Notes: a model not told the origin generated them from the sequence alone. A stretch of 64,000 nt of DNA from Halorussus halobius (GCF_004765805.1 NZ_SBIU01000007.1:1-64000); one strand, 5' to 3'. Counted from the first letter of the stretch, positions 17,371 through 26,250 are shown. Numbers and translations are program-made.

Positions 17371-17817
17371 ATGAGTTCTGAGAGCAACAGCGAGATCGCT
17401 CCCGACAACTGGTGGTTGCAACGCCGAACAGAAGACGACCATTTCGTGTTCGCCTACGAGTTCTCGAAATCCGTCCTCTGCCACGTCCAGCAATCCTCGG
17501 ACTGGCTGGTCCGGGTCGATCGAGCCGATGGGACGATCCTCTTCAGCCAGCACGACCTCCGGTCCCGAGAGGCAGCATTCGCGCTCGCCGAGAGCGTCAT
17601 GGAGCTCTGTACACTGCTCCATCGGGAGGTCGTCACGGAGCGGAGCCAAGCGCGAAAGCCGATGTACGTCGGGTCCCGACCAACCGGGACCGCGAGTGCG
17701 AGCAATCAGGAAGCCGGACGCGGTCCAGACACCGCCCGTCGACCGTTGGACTCCCGTCCCCGTCAGCCCCTAGAACGACCACGAGGTATGGGTCACTGGG
17801 AGGGTGGGTTTCGATGA
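17371..17817 (+). CDS. Hypothetical protein, first gene of coupled operon
   Basis: A 148-residue protein starting MSSESNSEIAPDNWWL. The segments FVFAYEFSKSVLCHV and FALAESVMELCTLLHREV are ordered; the last 50 residues are basic and low complexity. The stop overlaps the next gene as ATGA. It opens a chain of overlapping genes (17371-20465). Function unknown. Confidence 0.6.
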   Translation: MSSESNSEIAPDNWWLQRRTEDDHFVFAYEFSKSVLCHVQQSSDWLVRVDRADGTILFSQHDLRSREAAFALAESVMELCTLLHREVVTERSQARKPMYVGSRPTGTASASNQEAGRGPDTARRPLDSRPRQPLERPRGMGHWEGGFR

Positions 17818-18368
17818 CCGGCGGCCGAGCGTACCGCGGTGAACGCTGTATGGGTGGACAGCTGGTGTACACGCCCGATGGCGACGTGCTGGACAAGCAC
17901 CTCCACGTCCTACGCCGCGCCCCTGGCGGGTTCGACTGGGGACCACAGGCTGACGAGGCCCGCATCGATCAACTCGCGATCGCGCTGCTGGCCGATTCAG
18001 CGACGAAGAACATCGCGCTCGACCACTACAAGGAATTCGCGCGGTACCTGCGTGAACAGCTCGAGGGCGACGAGTGGCGACTCCCGACCAGCGACATTTC
18101 GGCCGATACCTGGTCGCGAGACATCGACGTGGCTGATGAGACGCCCTCACCGGAGGACGTCGACATCACGGCAGTCGATTTCGACGAGATGACCTTCGCG
18201 GTCGAGCGAGCGCTCTGCGAGAAACACGACATTAGCATCCACCAGAGCGTCGACGACCGCCGCGAGGAACTGGAAGACGCCCGCCAGGCAGTCCAATCAG
18301 AAACTACCGACTCGGAGGAGTCACAGACCGACACCGGCGGGTTCGAGTTCCCCGCAGCTAGCCAGTAG
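17814..18368 (+). CDS. DUF6166-like protein A
   Basis: A 184-residue protein. The core YRGERCMGGQLVYTPDG, then GGFDWGPQADEARIDQLAIALL and HYKEFARYLREQL follows the DUF6166 pattern (Y-x-G-x-R start, F-x-WG turn, QLA-x-ALL helix). A second member lies just downstream at 18447. The C-terminal third is acidic and coiled (RREELEDARQAVQ). Function unknown; the family is common on mobile elements. Confidence 0.68.
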   Translation: MTGGRAYRGERCMGGQLVYTPDGDVLDKHLHVLRRAPGGFDWGPQADEARIDQLAIALLADSATKNIALDHYKEFARYLREQLEGDEWRLPTSDISADTWSRDIDVADETPSPEDVDITAVDFDEMTFAVERALCEKHDISIHQSVDDRREELEDARQAVQSETTDSEESQTDTGGFEFPAASQ

Positions 18369-18400
18369 GGACGGTGAGGGCGTTTCCGGCTCTGTTTGTA

Positions 18401-18426
18401 GAACCCCCGAGAGGGGTGCGGGGGTC
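18401..18426 (+). repeat. Leader hairpin, copy 6
   Basis: ACCCCC / GGGGGT arms enclose GAGAGGGGTGC. A smaller CCCC-GAGA-GGGG hairpin could form instead. It lies 20 nt before the ATG at 18447. Confidence 0.65.
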
Positions 18427-18446
18427 ACCACTCCCGCAACGTACCG

Positions 18447-19133
18447 ATGAACGGGAACGCCCGACGCACCACGTCGAACGTAGTCCAGACAGAAGCGCTC
18501 GCTAACCGTCGCGACGACTCCGTCGAATACGTCGGCTTTCGCATCGACGGCCAGGCCGTCGTTCTGAATCTCTCCGAACACCAGCGTCTCACCCCGGATC
18601 GAAGTCTCGATCTGGTCAACCACAGCCCGACAGGCTTCGAGTGGGGATACGCTGGAAGCGGGCCCGCACAGCTCGCCTGTGGGCTCCTCCTCGACTACTA
18701 CAACGACGCCCAGATCGCGAGAGAACACTACATTGGGTTCCGGAATTGCGTGATCAGCCAGCTCGAGTGTGACGGCCCGGCGGCGTGCTGGCACCTCACC
18801 GGCGAAGAAATCGACGCGGCGATGGCGACGATCGCCGACGACGTCGTCGCCCTTCCCGACGGCGGGGGGCCGTCACCGACACTCCCCGAGAACTGGCGAA
18901 CGGTCACTCGCCCTGACCGGCGAGTCTTCCAGCGGGCTGATCGCGACCACTACATCGTGCTTGGGGAGGGAACCGACGGCTGGCTGGCCGTCCTCTGTAA
19001 TCAGGGCGATCGCGCCTATCCGGCACCCCTGGCGAGCCGGACGGTTTCGGACGATGCCGATGTCGAGCAGGCCATCCGGGCCCTGGTCGACGAGAGCAAC
19101 AACCTCATCGAGCCACCGGAGGGGGAGTGCTGA
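18447..19133 (+). CDS. DUF6166-like protein B
   Basis: A 228-residue protein with the DUF6166-like core YVGFRIDGQAVVLNLSEHQ, then FEWGYAGSGPAQLACGLL and YIGFRNCVISQLE. A C-terminal extension carries a second beta-rich part (HYIVLGEGTDGWLAVL). It is a paralogue of the protein at 17814-18368. The stop and next start overlap (TGATG). Function unknown. Confidence 0.7.
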   Translation: MNGNARRTTSNVVQTEALANRRDDSVEYVGFRIDGQAVVLNLSEHQRLTPDRSLDLVNHSPTGFEWGYAGSGPAQLACGLLLDYYNDAQIAREHYIGFRNCVISQLECDGPAACWHLTGEEIDAAMATIADDVVALPDGGGPSPTLPENWRTVTRPDRRVFQRADRDHYIVLGEGTDGWLAVLCNQGDRAYPAPLASRTVSDDADVEQAIRALVDESNNLIEPPEGEC

Positions 19134-19264
19134 TGGAGACAATTCGGCTGTTACGAGCCACCCACCAGCTGCTCGAACGCGGGGTCGAGGCGCTCGAGAA
19201 AATCGGTCGCGAACTGGAGCGGTACAACGACTGGCAAGAGCAGACTGACGGCACCGACTCGTGA
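19133..19264 (+). CDS. 43-residue helical protein
   Basis: A short gene starting METIRLLRATHQLLERG. It is one amphipathic helix ending in an acidic tail. It overlaps the previous stop (TGATG), and its own stop overlaps the next GTG start (GTGA). Both couplings argue that it is a real gene in spite of its length. Function unknown. Confidence 0.55.
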   Translation: METIRLLRATHQLLERGVEALEKIGRELERYNDWQEQTDGTDS

Positions 19265-19926
19265 CTCAGACACGTTCTCCCGGCCAGCGGCGGAGTACCG
19301 GGTTCCAGTACACGCGCACTCCCGAGGGGTGCTCGTGTCCCATTCATCGCGACGGCCAGCCGGTCACGGCGCCGCTCGGCCTGCGGTTCGCAGAGCGCGT
19401 CCATATCGAATCGATCCCACGGCACGTCGCCGGCGCGATCTACGAAGCCCATCATTCCTATATGGACAGTGTCCCGCGGACGAACCTCGTTCATCACGGG
19501 CTCTGTTACCAGGACCAGCTACTGGGTGCGATTACGTGGCGCTATCCACTGATTCGCTCGCTGGACTACGACGGCACGCGATACGAGGGTGACGAGATCG
19601 TCGAGGCAGCACGGATCTGCATCGGCGTCGACTTCCCGAATCTCGCCTCCGCCGCCCTCGCCCGGTCGATGGAACGATTCGTGCGTCGGCACGGTCGGCG
19701 GCGAGGCGTTCGCCTTCTGCTGACGTTCGTGCGAGCTGACTTCGACGGCTCGATGATTAAAGCGCTCAGAGACAAGGGCTGGCACTGCGCCGGGAAAACG
19801 GAACCCGGACAGGCAGGTAACCGGCCCGACAAGCAAATCCGAGAGCGGCCGAAGTGGCGGTTCCTCTGTGAAGTTCCTGATGAGTCTGAGCGGGAACAGT
19901 CCTCACTCGGACGGTGGGCTCCGTGA
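19261..19926 (+). CDS. Mom-like GNAT acyltransferase
   Basis: A 221-residue protein with a GNAT-like fold. HHGLCYQDQLLGAITW reads as the central strand. VEAARICIGVDFPNLASAAL then MERFVRRHGRR is the acyl-CoA-binding turn and helix. GVRLLLTFVRADFDGSMIKA and LRDKGWHCAGKTEP match the end of Mom-family proteins. Phage Mu Mom modifies adenine in DNA (methylcarbamoylation) to block restriction. The Mom assignment is by pattern and could instead be another GNAT. A GTG start is coupled to the 43-residue gene. Confidence 0.6.
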   Translation: MTQTRSPGQRRSTGFQYTRTPEGCSCPIHRDGQPVTAPLGLRFAERVHIESIPRHVAGAIYEAHHSYMDSVPRTNLVHHGLCYQDQLLGAITWRYPLIRSLDYDGTRYEGDEIVEAARICIGVDFPNLASAALARSMERFVRRHGRRRGVRLLLTFVRADFDGSMIKALRDKGWHCAGKTEPGQAGNRPDKQIRERPKWRFLCEVPDESEREQSSLGRWAP

Positions 19927-20465
19927 CTACGAATGCTCGTCTCGATGAGTTTGCAGCAGAGGAAGACTCGGACAACCAGCCGGAGCGCGATCCATCTGTA
20001 GTCGAGCGACTGTTGGACCCGATATCACCGGCCCAGGGGCTGCGACTCATCCCCGGCCAAGGTGACCCGGTGTACCTCCAAAACAGGGGAACTGAACGCT
20101 ACCTGTTCCGGGATGCCCACGAGCGGTGGTTCATCCTCCAGCCCTCGGCCAAGGAGTCGGTCGACGACTTCGTTCGCTGGGTGTATCTCCCCGACGGCAA
20201 ACCCGCCGAGATTGCCCGGACAGCGATCCGTCAACGGACGGTTCGCGGCTACCGGTACGTTCAGCGAAGCGGAGCTCCCGAGCCGGTTGGGACGACGGTG
20301 ACAGCGATGTACGTCAGTGAGCCCTGGCCCGACGATGTCTACGAGTGTGGATCCTGCGGAGCCGAGTTCGAGTCGCCCCATGCTCACGCCCTTCACTGCT
20401 GGGAGGACCATCCCTGGGTTCCGAACCCGGAGCAGGTTCGGCTACGCCGCTCCAGCACCGAGTAA
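19923..20465 (+). CDS. C2H2-finger hypothetical protein
   Basis: A 180-residue protein, GTG start overlapping the previous stop as GTGA. The middle is beta rich (GLRLIPGQGDPVYLQNRG, ERWFILQPSAKESVDDFV). Near the end is a C2H2-type finger with CGSCG and HALHCWEDH. It is the last gene of the overlapping operon. The finger suggests DNA binding; no specific role is known. Confidence 0.65.
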   Translation: MTTNARLDEFAAEEDSDNQPERDPSVVERLLDPISPAQGLRLIPGQGDPVYLQNRGTERYLFRDAHERWFILQPSAKESVDDFVRWVYLPDGKPAEIARTAIRQRTVRGYRYVQRSGAPEPVGTTVTAMYVSEPWPDDVYECGSCGAEFESPHAHALHCWEDHPWVPNPEQVRLRRSSTE

Positions 20466-20498
20466 CGACAGTGCGACAGTTTCCCGACGGTGGTTCGA

Positions 20499-20539
20499 TT
20501 AACCAACAGACAGCCGCTTCCTAGGTTAGTGTTGGTTAA
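20499..20539. repeat. 41-bp inverted element, copy 2
   Basis: TTAACCAACA at the left and TGTTGGTTAA at the right enclose about 20 variable bases. A leader hairpin begins 15 nt to the right, and the gene at 20632 follows. Confidence 0.85.
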
Positions 20540-20554
20540 CGTGGTGTTGTTGTT

Positions 20555-20580
20555 GCGCCCGGCAGAGGGGCGCAGGGCGC
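20555..20580 (+). repeat. Leader hairpin, copy 7
   Basis: GCGCCC / GGGCGC arms enclose GGCAGAGGGGCGCA. It follows GTTGTTGTT and precedes the gene at 20632. Confidence 0.6.
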
Positions 20581-20631
20581 GAGACGATGCAGGCAGCCGT
20601 CGATGAGCGTTCCTGCGTCGAGGTGACTACG

Positions 20632-21792
20632 ATGAAAGACCCAGAGTCGAGAACCATCTTCGCAGGCGTCGATGGACGTACCGACACCGAACTACCCGAG
20701 TGGTATCGTCAGCGTCACGGCGGCAAAGACACCGTGAGCTTCGCTGAGGCGATCCGCGACCTCCCGCAGGCCGTCGAGACGACCGTGGCGTACCAGAATC
20801 CGTACACCGACGAGTGGGTCGAGACGGAGCGGTTCAACGCGCTCGTCGAGCCGAGTCGCGCTCGAGAGCAGGCCCGTGAGGAGGACGCCGAAACGGATTC
20901 TTTGTTCCATATTCCGACCGACTCGTACTCGATCATCAACCCGGTCGACGTCTACGGCCCTCTGGAGGAGGTCCTTCGGGAGGAGACTATCGACCGAACG
21001 CCGCTGGGTGACGTGATGTTCGGCGAGATTCGTCGCTACCGGGGCGGCGGCGAGGTCCATATGGACATCATGTTCGACGGCCTCGAAGTGCGCCTTCCCG
21101 GCCGGTCGGACCCGATCACGATGGGCGTCACGTCGGGCTACGACTTCTTCGGTGAGCACGCCGTCTACGTCGAGGGGTTCGCCCAGGACGGGTACTGTTC
21201 AAATACGATGCGTTCGCTCACCGACAAGGAGGTCATCAAACACGTCGGCGACGTGCGGAACTTCCGCACCTGGTGGGAGGAGCTTCTCGCACAGGTCGAA
21301 CTCGTCGCCGACGACCTATTCGAGTTCATCCGGGACGCCCAGGACATCGACCTCGACTTCTCGGAGCTCCCGTTCACCGTCACGGAGTTTTACAGTCTTC
21401 TGGGCTTCCCGGACTACCTGGCCGAGCGCGCTGCGAGTGATGCGGAGGCCAACGCGACCTCCCCCGTCGAGATCGATATGTGGACGCTGCATTCCGGCGC
21501 CACGTACGCGCTCACCCACTTCTTCCAAGGCAAGGAGGGTGCGTCGCTGGACGGCTACGTTCGCACGGCCAACGACATCCTGTTCAACCCGGAGGGCACC
21601 ATCGAGCGCGTCGAACGCGCTTACGAGGAGGAGCTGGAGACAGACGGCGATGACGGGTCGCAGGCGTCGCTCGCCGGCGAGCGCGCGCTCGCGAGCATCG
21701 AGCGCATCAGCGACGATCTGCAAGAGAAGGTCAACCAGTTCGAGGAGCGCGAGGACGCGCTTCGTGAGCGGTTCCAAGATGCCATGAGCTGA
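20632..21792 (+). CDS. DUF932-like plasmid protein
   Basis: A 386-residue protein. The order FHIPTDSYSIINPVDVYGPL, GDVMFGEIRRYRGGGEVHM, ITMGVTSGYDFFGEHAVYV and GYCSNTMRSLTDKEVIKHVG follows the layout of DUF932 phage/plasmid proteins, with a Cys-Asn-Thr motif followed by a histidine. A coiled coil ends the protein. The start at 20632 has GAGGTG 7 nt upstream; an ATG at 20587 lacks one. DUF932 function is not known to me. The family match is moderate. Confidence 0.65.
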   Translation: MKDPESRTIFAGVDGRTDTELPEWYRQRHGGKDTVSFAEAIRDLPQAVETTVAYQNPYTDEWVETERFNALVEPSRAREQAREEDAETDSLFHIPTDSYSIINPVDVYGPLEEVLREETIDRTPLGDVMFGEIRRYRGGGEVHMDIMFDGLEVRLPGRSDPITMGVTSGYDFFGEHAVYVEGFAQDGYCSNTMRSLTDKEVIKHVGDVRNFRTWWEELLAQVELVADDLFEFIRDAQDIDLDFSELPFTVTEFYSLLGFPDYLAERAASDAEANATSPVEIDMWTLHSGATYALTHFFQGKEGASLDGYVRTANDILFNPEGTIERVERAYEEELETDGDDGSQASLAGERALASIERISDDLQEKVNQFEEREDALRERFQDAMS

Positions 21793-21834
21793 TTGTCGGA
21801 GCGGCGTTCACTGATACAATCCTAAAATAGCAGT

Positions 21835-22389
21835 CTACGTTAGAGATTCCGGTTCCTCGTTATATTCGACTACTAATTCGACATCCTCAGGACCGAATTC
21901 ATCACGTTCCGCTTCAAGCGTATCAAGAGCGTCTTTAACCGGGAAGAAATCCGGCTTCTCGAGTGCATCTTCTGTCGCCCAGGCGTATCGAATCGTTTGC
22001 TCGGAATCAATGAGAAACACGGCACGCTGCGGGACGCGCTCGTGGTTCTCCCATTCATCATAACAGATGTCATATGACTCGGCAACCCGCCCGGAACTAT
22101 CACTAAGTAACGGGAAATTGAGGCCGTATTCCTCGGCGAATGCTCGATGGGCGTAGACGCTGTCACCAGAAATTGCCCAGACATCGAGAGCGGGCGTTAG
22201 CTGAAACCACTCTGCATCGCGAATCGCACACAGTTCGTTTGTACAAATAGGACTGAAATCAAACGGGTAAAATACCAGCAACGCAGCCCGATCATTGGCT
22301 GTTGACTCATCCAAGCAGTACCCGGTTTGTTCTCCGTCACGGAGACCCGGAAGAGTAAATGACGGTGCAGACGCTCCCTCGTTTATCAT
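21835..22389 (-). CDS. Peroxiredoxin (PrxQ/BCP type)
   Basis: A 184-residue thioredoxin-fold peroxidase that reduces hydrogen and organic peroxides. FYPFDFSPICTNELCAI holds the peroxidatic Cys (about residue 49) and a second Cys five residues later (54), the PrxQ/BCP arrangement. WAISGDSVYAHRAFAEEYGL and FPLLSD are also typical. It shares a strand with the HxlR regulator and lies beside mercuric reductase, so it may help to handle metal-induced oxidative stress. The start at 22389 (MINEGASAP) is preferred over one five codons upstream. Confidence 0.9.
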   Translation of the reverse strand: MINEGASAPSFTLPGLRDGEQTGYCLDESTANDRAALLVFYPFDFSPICTNELCAIRDAEWFQLTPALDVWAISGDSVYAHRAFAEEYGLNFPLLSDSSGRVAESYDICYDEWENHERVPQRAVFLIDSEQTIRYAWATEDALEKPDFFPVKDALDTLEAERDEFGPEDVELVVEYNEEPESLT

Positions 22390-22490
22390 ACGACATAGTA
22401 GCACACGAAGACAGGATAGTCATTGGGTCAGCACTCCGATCTGAATTGCTCACCACTTGATGTGGGATGAAATTCACTAAAGTCCGTACG

Positions 22491-22835
22491 TCAGGAGTTC
22501 GCCGTCGCCCACTCAAGAAGCGGTTCTAATCTCGAACGAATCTCATCACCCTCGTCAGTTAGCGCGTATTCGACGCGTGGTGGAATTTCGTTGTACTGCG
22601 TCCGTGAGACGAGTCCTGCCTCCTCGAACTCGTCGAGTCGTTTCGAGATTGTCGAGGTACTCGCCGTCGGGAGGTGCTCCTCAATCTCCGCGAACCGCAG
22701 CGAATCGTGTGCGCCGATGATGCTGACGAGTTGCATCGCGTATTTCCGGCTCAACGTGTCGATGACACCCGTGAGCGGACAGTAGCACGTCCCCTCGACA
22801 TCGCACGCGGGCGCCGATGACGTAGTGTCTGCCAT
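22491..22835 (-). CDS. HxlR-family winged-helix regulator
   Basis: A 114-residue regulator. CYCPLTGVIDTLSRKYAMQL, then LRFAEIEEHLP, STISKRLDEFEEAGLV and RVEYALTDEGDEI define the HxlR (MarR-like) winged helix. Three cysteines in the first 20 residues (CDVEGTCYC) may sense redox or metal. It is divergent from merA across 78 bp that contain an inverted repeat. It may therefore regulate merA and itself. Confidence 0.88.
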   Translation of the reverse strand: MADTTSSAPACDVEGTCYCPLTGVIDTLSRKYAMQLVSIIGAHDSLRFAEIEEHLPTASTSTISKRLDEFEEAGLVSRTQYNEIPPRVEYALTDEGDEIRSRLEPLLEWATANS

Positions 22836-22854
22836 AGCTTCGTGGCCTCCAACC

Positions 22855-22881
22855 TACTCCATAGCTTCGGACTCTGGAGTA
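22855..22881. promoter_or_regulatory. Inverted-repeat operator candidate
   Basis: TACTCCA and TGGAGTA arms separated by 13 nt lie midway between the divergent HxlR and merA starts. This is a plausible binding site for a dimeric regulator. Confidence 0.5.
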
Positions 22882-22913
22882 CAAGAACTTCCCGTCGTAA
22901 AGTATAGGCACAG

Positions 22914-24368
22914 ATGACTCAGACAGCCGACTACGATCTCGTGATTCTCGGTGGCGGCGCCGCAGCCTTCGCCGCAATCACCGAAGCGAGTCGACGCGAT
23001 CTCTCGACAGCGATGGTGAATACCGGCTTGCCCATCGGCGGGACGTGCGTGAACGTCGGCTGTGTTCCGAGTAAGCATCTCCTTGCCGTCGCCGAGAGCG
23101 GAGCTGCAGCGTCGGAGAACCCCTTCGACGCCGTTCGATACCCCGAGGAGCCGACCGTCGATTGGGCCGCCGCCCTCAACGACACCGACGAACTCGTCGA
23201 GCGGTTCCGGCAGGAGAACTACGTCGACGTCGCCGAGCACTTCGAGATCGACATCTACGAGGGGTACGGCCAGCTGGTCGACGATACTACCATCGAGGTC
23301 GTCGACGGCGCCGACGAGGGCGCACACATTACTGGGAAGAAGGCCCTCGTCGCGACCGGCAGTTCACCGTGGGCGCCGCCCATCGACGGCCTCTACGACG
23401 TCGACTACTACACGAGTGAGACCATCCTCGAGGAGCGCGACCTTCCCGAGAGTATCCTAATGCTCGGTGGGGGATACATCGCGCTGGAGTGGGGACAGAT
23501 CCTGCACCGTGTCGGCATCGACGTGACGGTTCTCCAGCGCTCCGACCGCGTCCTCTCGGACATGGAAGGCCAACTTGGTCGCGAGATGCAGCGTGCATTC
23601 GAGGAGGAGGGCATCGAGGTGATCACCGGCAACGACTTCCAGCGCGTCCGCACGCTAGCAGCCGACGGCGGCGCCGAAGCGATTCAGTCAGGCGTCGCCG
23701 TCGAAACGACCATCGACGGAGACGAGCGAACGGTCACCGGCGACGCGCTGTTCGTCGCGACCGGCGTCCAGCCGAATAGCGAGGGCATCGGCCTCGAAAC
23801 GGTTGGGATCGAAACGAACCCCGACGGGACGATTCGTGTCGACGAGTACTTCCAGACGACGAATCCCGACATCTACGCGGCGGGCGACGTGATCGGCGAG
23901 CCCGAACTGGAGACCGTCGCCGCCAAGGAGGGCAATCACGCCGTCAAGAACGCGTTCGGCAACGAGGGCGTCAGCATCGACTACGACGCGGTGCCAGCAG
24001 TCGTGTTCACCAGCCCGGAAGTCGCCGCAGTCGGGACGACAGAACGCGAGTATATGGACGAGCACGGCACCTGCTCGTGCCGAACCGTCCAGATGGCGGA
24101 TGTCCCGCGAGCGAAGGCCGTCGAGAACACGGATGGCCTCGTCCAAGTCGTCAAACACCACGAGACTGACGAGATCGTCGGCGTCCACATGGTCGGCCCC
24201 CGTGCCGCCGACATAATTATGGAAGCCACGCTTGCGGTGACGTTCGGCCTCACGGTCGACGACATCATCGACACCGTCCACCCGTTCCCGACGTTCTCCG
24301 AGGCGTTCAAACAGGCCTGTCAGGCGTTCCGACGGGACATATCGACGATGAGCTGCTGTATCGAGTGA
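22914..24368 (+). CDS. merA: Mercuric reductase
   Basis: A 484-residue class-I pyridine nucleotide-disulfide oxidoreductase. It has an FAD site (VILGGGAAAFAAI), the redox-active pair in GTCVNVGCVPSK (Cys45, Cys50) and an NAD(P)H site (LGGGYIALEWG). A C-terminal vicinal cysteine pair (CC at 481-482) distinguishes MerA from lipoamide dehydrogenase. It reduces Hg(II) to volatile Hg(0) in the cytoplasm. There is no N-terminal HMA domain. It neighbours an HxlR regulator, a peroxiredoxin and a nickel system. No merB or mer transporter is visible. Confidence 0.9.
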   Translation: MTQTADYDLVILGGGAAAFAAITEASRRDLSTAMVNTGLPIGGTCVNVGCVPSKHLLAVAESGAAASENPFDAVRYPEEPTVDWAAALNDTDELVERFRQENYVDVAEHFEIDIYEGYGQLVDDTTIEVVDGADEGAHITGKKALVATGSSPWAPPIDGLYDVDYYTSETILEERDLPESILMLGGGYIALEWGQILHRVGIDVTVLQRSDRVLSDMEGQLGREMQRAFEEEGIEVITGNDFQRVRTLAADGGAEAIQSGVAVETTIDGDERTVTGDALFVATGVQPNSEGIGLETVGIETNPDGTIRVDEYFQTTNPDIYAAGDVIGEPELETVAAKEGNHAVKNAFGNEGVSIDYDAVPAVVFTSPEVAAVGTTEREYMDEHGTCSCRTVQMADVPRAKAVENTDGLVQVVKHHETDEIVGVHMVGPRAADIIMEATLAVTFGLTVDDIIDTVHPFPTFSEAFKQACQAFRRDISTMSCCIE

Positions 24369-24371
24369 ATC

Positions 24372-24779
24372 TCACTCCGGGTCGGCCGGCGCAGTACTGC
24401 GGAGGAGCATCGTCTTCACACGACCAACCCCATCGAAATCACGGAGCCGATACACGAGTTCCCGCACCCGCGCCGCATCGCCATGACAGAAGACGGTCTC
24501 TAAACACCACTCGCCCTGGTGGGTATGGCTCATCGTTTCGATGACGTCCTGAAACTGGTGCTGGGCCGAATGGAGATCGTGAATCACCTCGTGGTGCTGG
24601 TAATCGAATGCCAGTACAGCGACGACCTCGCCTGAAACCTCCTCGAGTTGTGAATGTCCCTCGATGTATTCCTGCATCGCTTCACGAATCGCCCGCGAGC
24701 GGGAGTCCAACCCCTCAGCCTGCCATGTCTCGTCGAACTCCTCGAGAATGTCCTCAGACACGTTCAAGCTCGTGCGCAT
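24372..24779 (-). CDS. nikR: NikR-type nickel-responsive regulator
   Basis: A 135-residue protein. The N-terminal ribbon-helix-helix is MRTSLNVSEDILEEFDETW with RSRAIREAMQEYI. The C-terminal ACT-like half ends in HTHQGEWCLETVFCHGDA, with the His-x-His ... Cys nickel ligands of NikR. It is divergent from the NicO-type transporter across about 100 bp and probably controls it. The start at 24779 gives the standard NikR length; longer in-frame starts add an unrelated tail. Confidence 0.88.
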   Translation of the reverse strand: MRTSLNVSEDILEEFDETWQAEGLDSRSRAIREAMQEYIEGHSQLEEVSGEVVAVLAFDYQHHEVIHDLHSAQHQFQDVIETMSHTHQGEWCLETVFCHGDAARVRELVYRLRDFDGVGRVKTMLLRSTAPADPE

Positions 24780-24882
24780 ACTCCCCAATTGATCCCCTAC
24801 TGTCTTGACCCCTCGATTATTACGGAATTCACGTTTCAGTCTTAACAACCGCTATACAGCGCAGGGATAGAGGAATATATGA

Positions 24883-25704
24883 ATGCTCCACGGCGAGGCG
24901 TTTCCACTGTTGGTCGGCGCGATTGCGCTCGGATTCGTGCACGGCATCGAGCCCGGACACGGATGGCCGGTCGCCGCGAGTTATGCACTCGATCAATCCA
25001 ATAAGTGGCTCTACGGACTCGCCGCCAGCTCGCTGATCGGCATCGGCCACCTCATTAGCAGTCTGGCGATGGTCGGCGTGTTCTTCTACGCGAAATCCTA
25101 CTTTCAGCTGACCCAAGTGAACGAGCCGATCTCGATTCTTGGCGGCGTTTCCATCGGCGGTCCAGTCAGCATCGTCGCAGGCGTCTTACTCATCGGACTC
25201 GGGATTCGAGAGTACACGCACGGCCATTCTCACCAGCACGAGGACAGCCACGGACACGACCACGATGAGCATACGGAGGAGCAGTCGAGCCACCACAGTC
25301 ACGGCACGCCACCCACGCACGAACACTCCCCGGATGGGCTCCTTACACGGGTGAAAATTCGGCTTGGAAAAATCGGAGGGCACTCCCACGAGCACGGGAC
25401 CGATCCGGCTCCTGACGCCGACCGCGGACTCCTCGGAATCGCCTGGTTCGCATTCGTCCTCGGGTTCGCTCACGAAGAAGAATTCGAGATTATCGGCCTC
25501 TGTGCCGGTTCGACGTACTGTCTGGAGCTGATGACTGCGTATGCGCTGACGGTCATCGTCGGCATTGTCGGGTTAACGATGCTCCTCATCGCCGGCTATC
25601 AGGAGTACGAAGAAACAGTCGAGCGGTATACACCGTACCTGCCGCTGTTCTCAGCGACCGTCCTCATCGTCATGGGACTCGGCTTCATCGCCGGCGTCTT
25701 CTGA
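24883..25704 (+). CDS. NicO/RcnA-type nickel/cobalt transporter
   Basis: A 273-residue membrane protein with about six helices. The signature HGIEPGHGWPVAASYAL and the later FVLGFAHEEEFEII match the NicO family (His-x4-Asp/His-type helix motifs). A long His-rich loop (residues about 112-165) probably binds Ni or Co. NicO/RcnA proteins export excess Ni/Co or import it. A NikR next door suggests nickel control. Its 3' end overlaps the convergent ArsR-type gene by 54 bp. Confidence 0.88.
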   Translation: MLHGEAFPLLVGAIALGFVHGIEPGHGWPVAASYALDQSNKWLYGLAASSLIGIGHLISSLAMVGVFFYAKSYFQLTQVNEPISILGGVSIGGPVSIVAGVLLIGLGIREYTHGHSHQHEDSHGHDHDEHTEEQSSHHSHGTPPTHEHSPDGLLTRVKIRLGKIGGHSHEHGTDPAPDADRGLLGIAWFAFVLGFAHEEEFEIIGLCAGSTYCLELMTAYALTVIVGIVGLTMLLIAGYQEYEETVERYTPYLPLFSATVLIVMGLGFIAGVF

Positions 25705-26250
25705 ATCACGCCGAACACTCTCCAGCGTCCCATTCTCAGTAAGGTCAATAAGCGCGCGATTTAGCAGTTCACGGAGGACGAACTCCTCGTAATGCTGTGT
25801 TGCACAGTACTCGCACGGCTTCATTTCTCGTGCCACCGCTTCGATGTCGTCGCCGTGCTCCCCATAGAGCGTCTCAACGAGCCCTGCTAATTCGGCTGCC
25901 GCGGTTTCCTGCGCCCCAGCGAGCGTCTGCTCAGCGTCCTCTGGTAGGTCATACGAAAAAATCCGCGTGTTCGACTTGTAGTACTTCCGCGTCCCCCCAC
26001 CAGCTTCTTCGAGCCGGGCAATCTCGACCATCCCCGCATCCTTCAGGACGTTCACGTGGTGGCGCACCGTCGTCTCCGCCTTTTCTTCGCCACGACGATG
26101 CAGTTCGTCGTGGATCTCCTCGATCGTCATTTCCTCGGTTGCGAGCATGTCGAGGATCTTCACCCGGACATCGTTCTCCAGTGCCTTCGCTTTCTCCGGG
26201 TCCGTCGTCACGACTTCGCGGATCGGCACGTCAGATTCGAGGAGCGCCAT
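25651..26250 (-). CDS. ArsR-type winged-helix regulator
   Basis: A 199-residue regulator. DVRVKILDMLATEEMTIEEI, then ETTVRHHVNVLKDAGMV and TRKYYKSNTRIFSYD form an ArsR-like winged helix. A C-terminal helical half contains a CEYC pair (residues about 160-163) that could bind metal. It is divergent from the second metal ATPase (26382), with a GGTTATC/GATAACC inverted repeat between them. It probably represses that pump. The start MALLESDVP at 26250 is preferred; a longer frame adds a hydrophobic stretch of uncertain reality. Confidence 0.83.
   Translation of the reverse strand: MALLESDVPIREVVTTDPEKAKALENDVRVKILDMLATEEMTIEEIHDELHRRGEEKAETTVRHHVNVLKDAGMVEIARLEEAGGGTRKYYKSNTRIFSYDLPEDAEQTLAGAQETAAAELAGLVETLYGEHGDDIEAVAREMKPCEYCATQHYEEFVLRELLNRALIDLTENGTLESVRRDSEDAGDEAESHDDEDGR

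Noticed and set aside
22914..24368. Dihydrolipoamide dehydrogenase instead of mercuric reductase
   Set aside because: The C-terminal vicinal Cys-Cys pair and neighbouring metal genes favour MerA.
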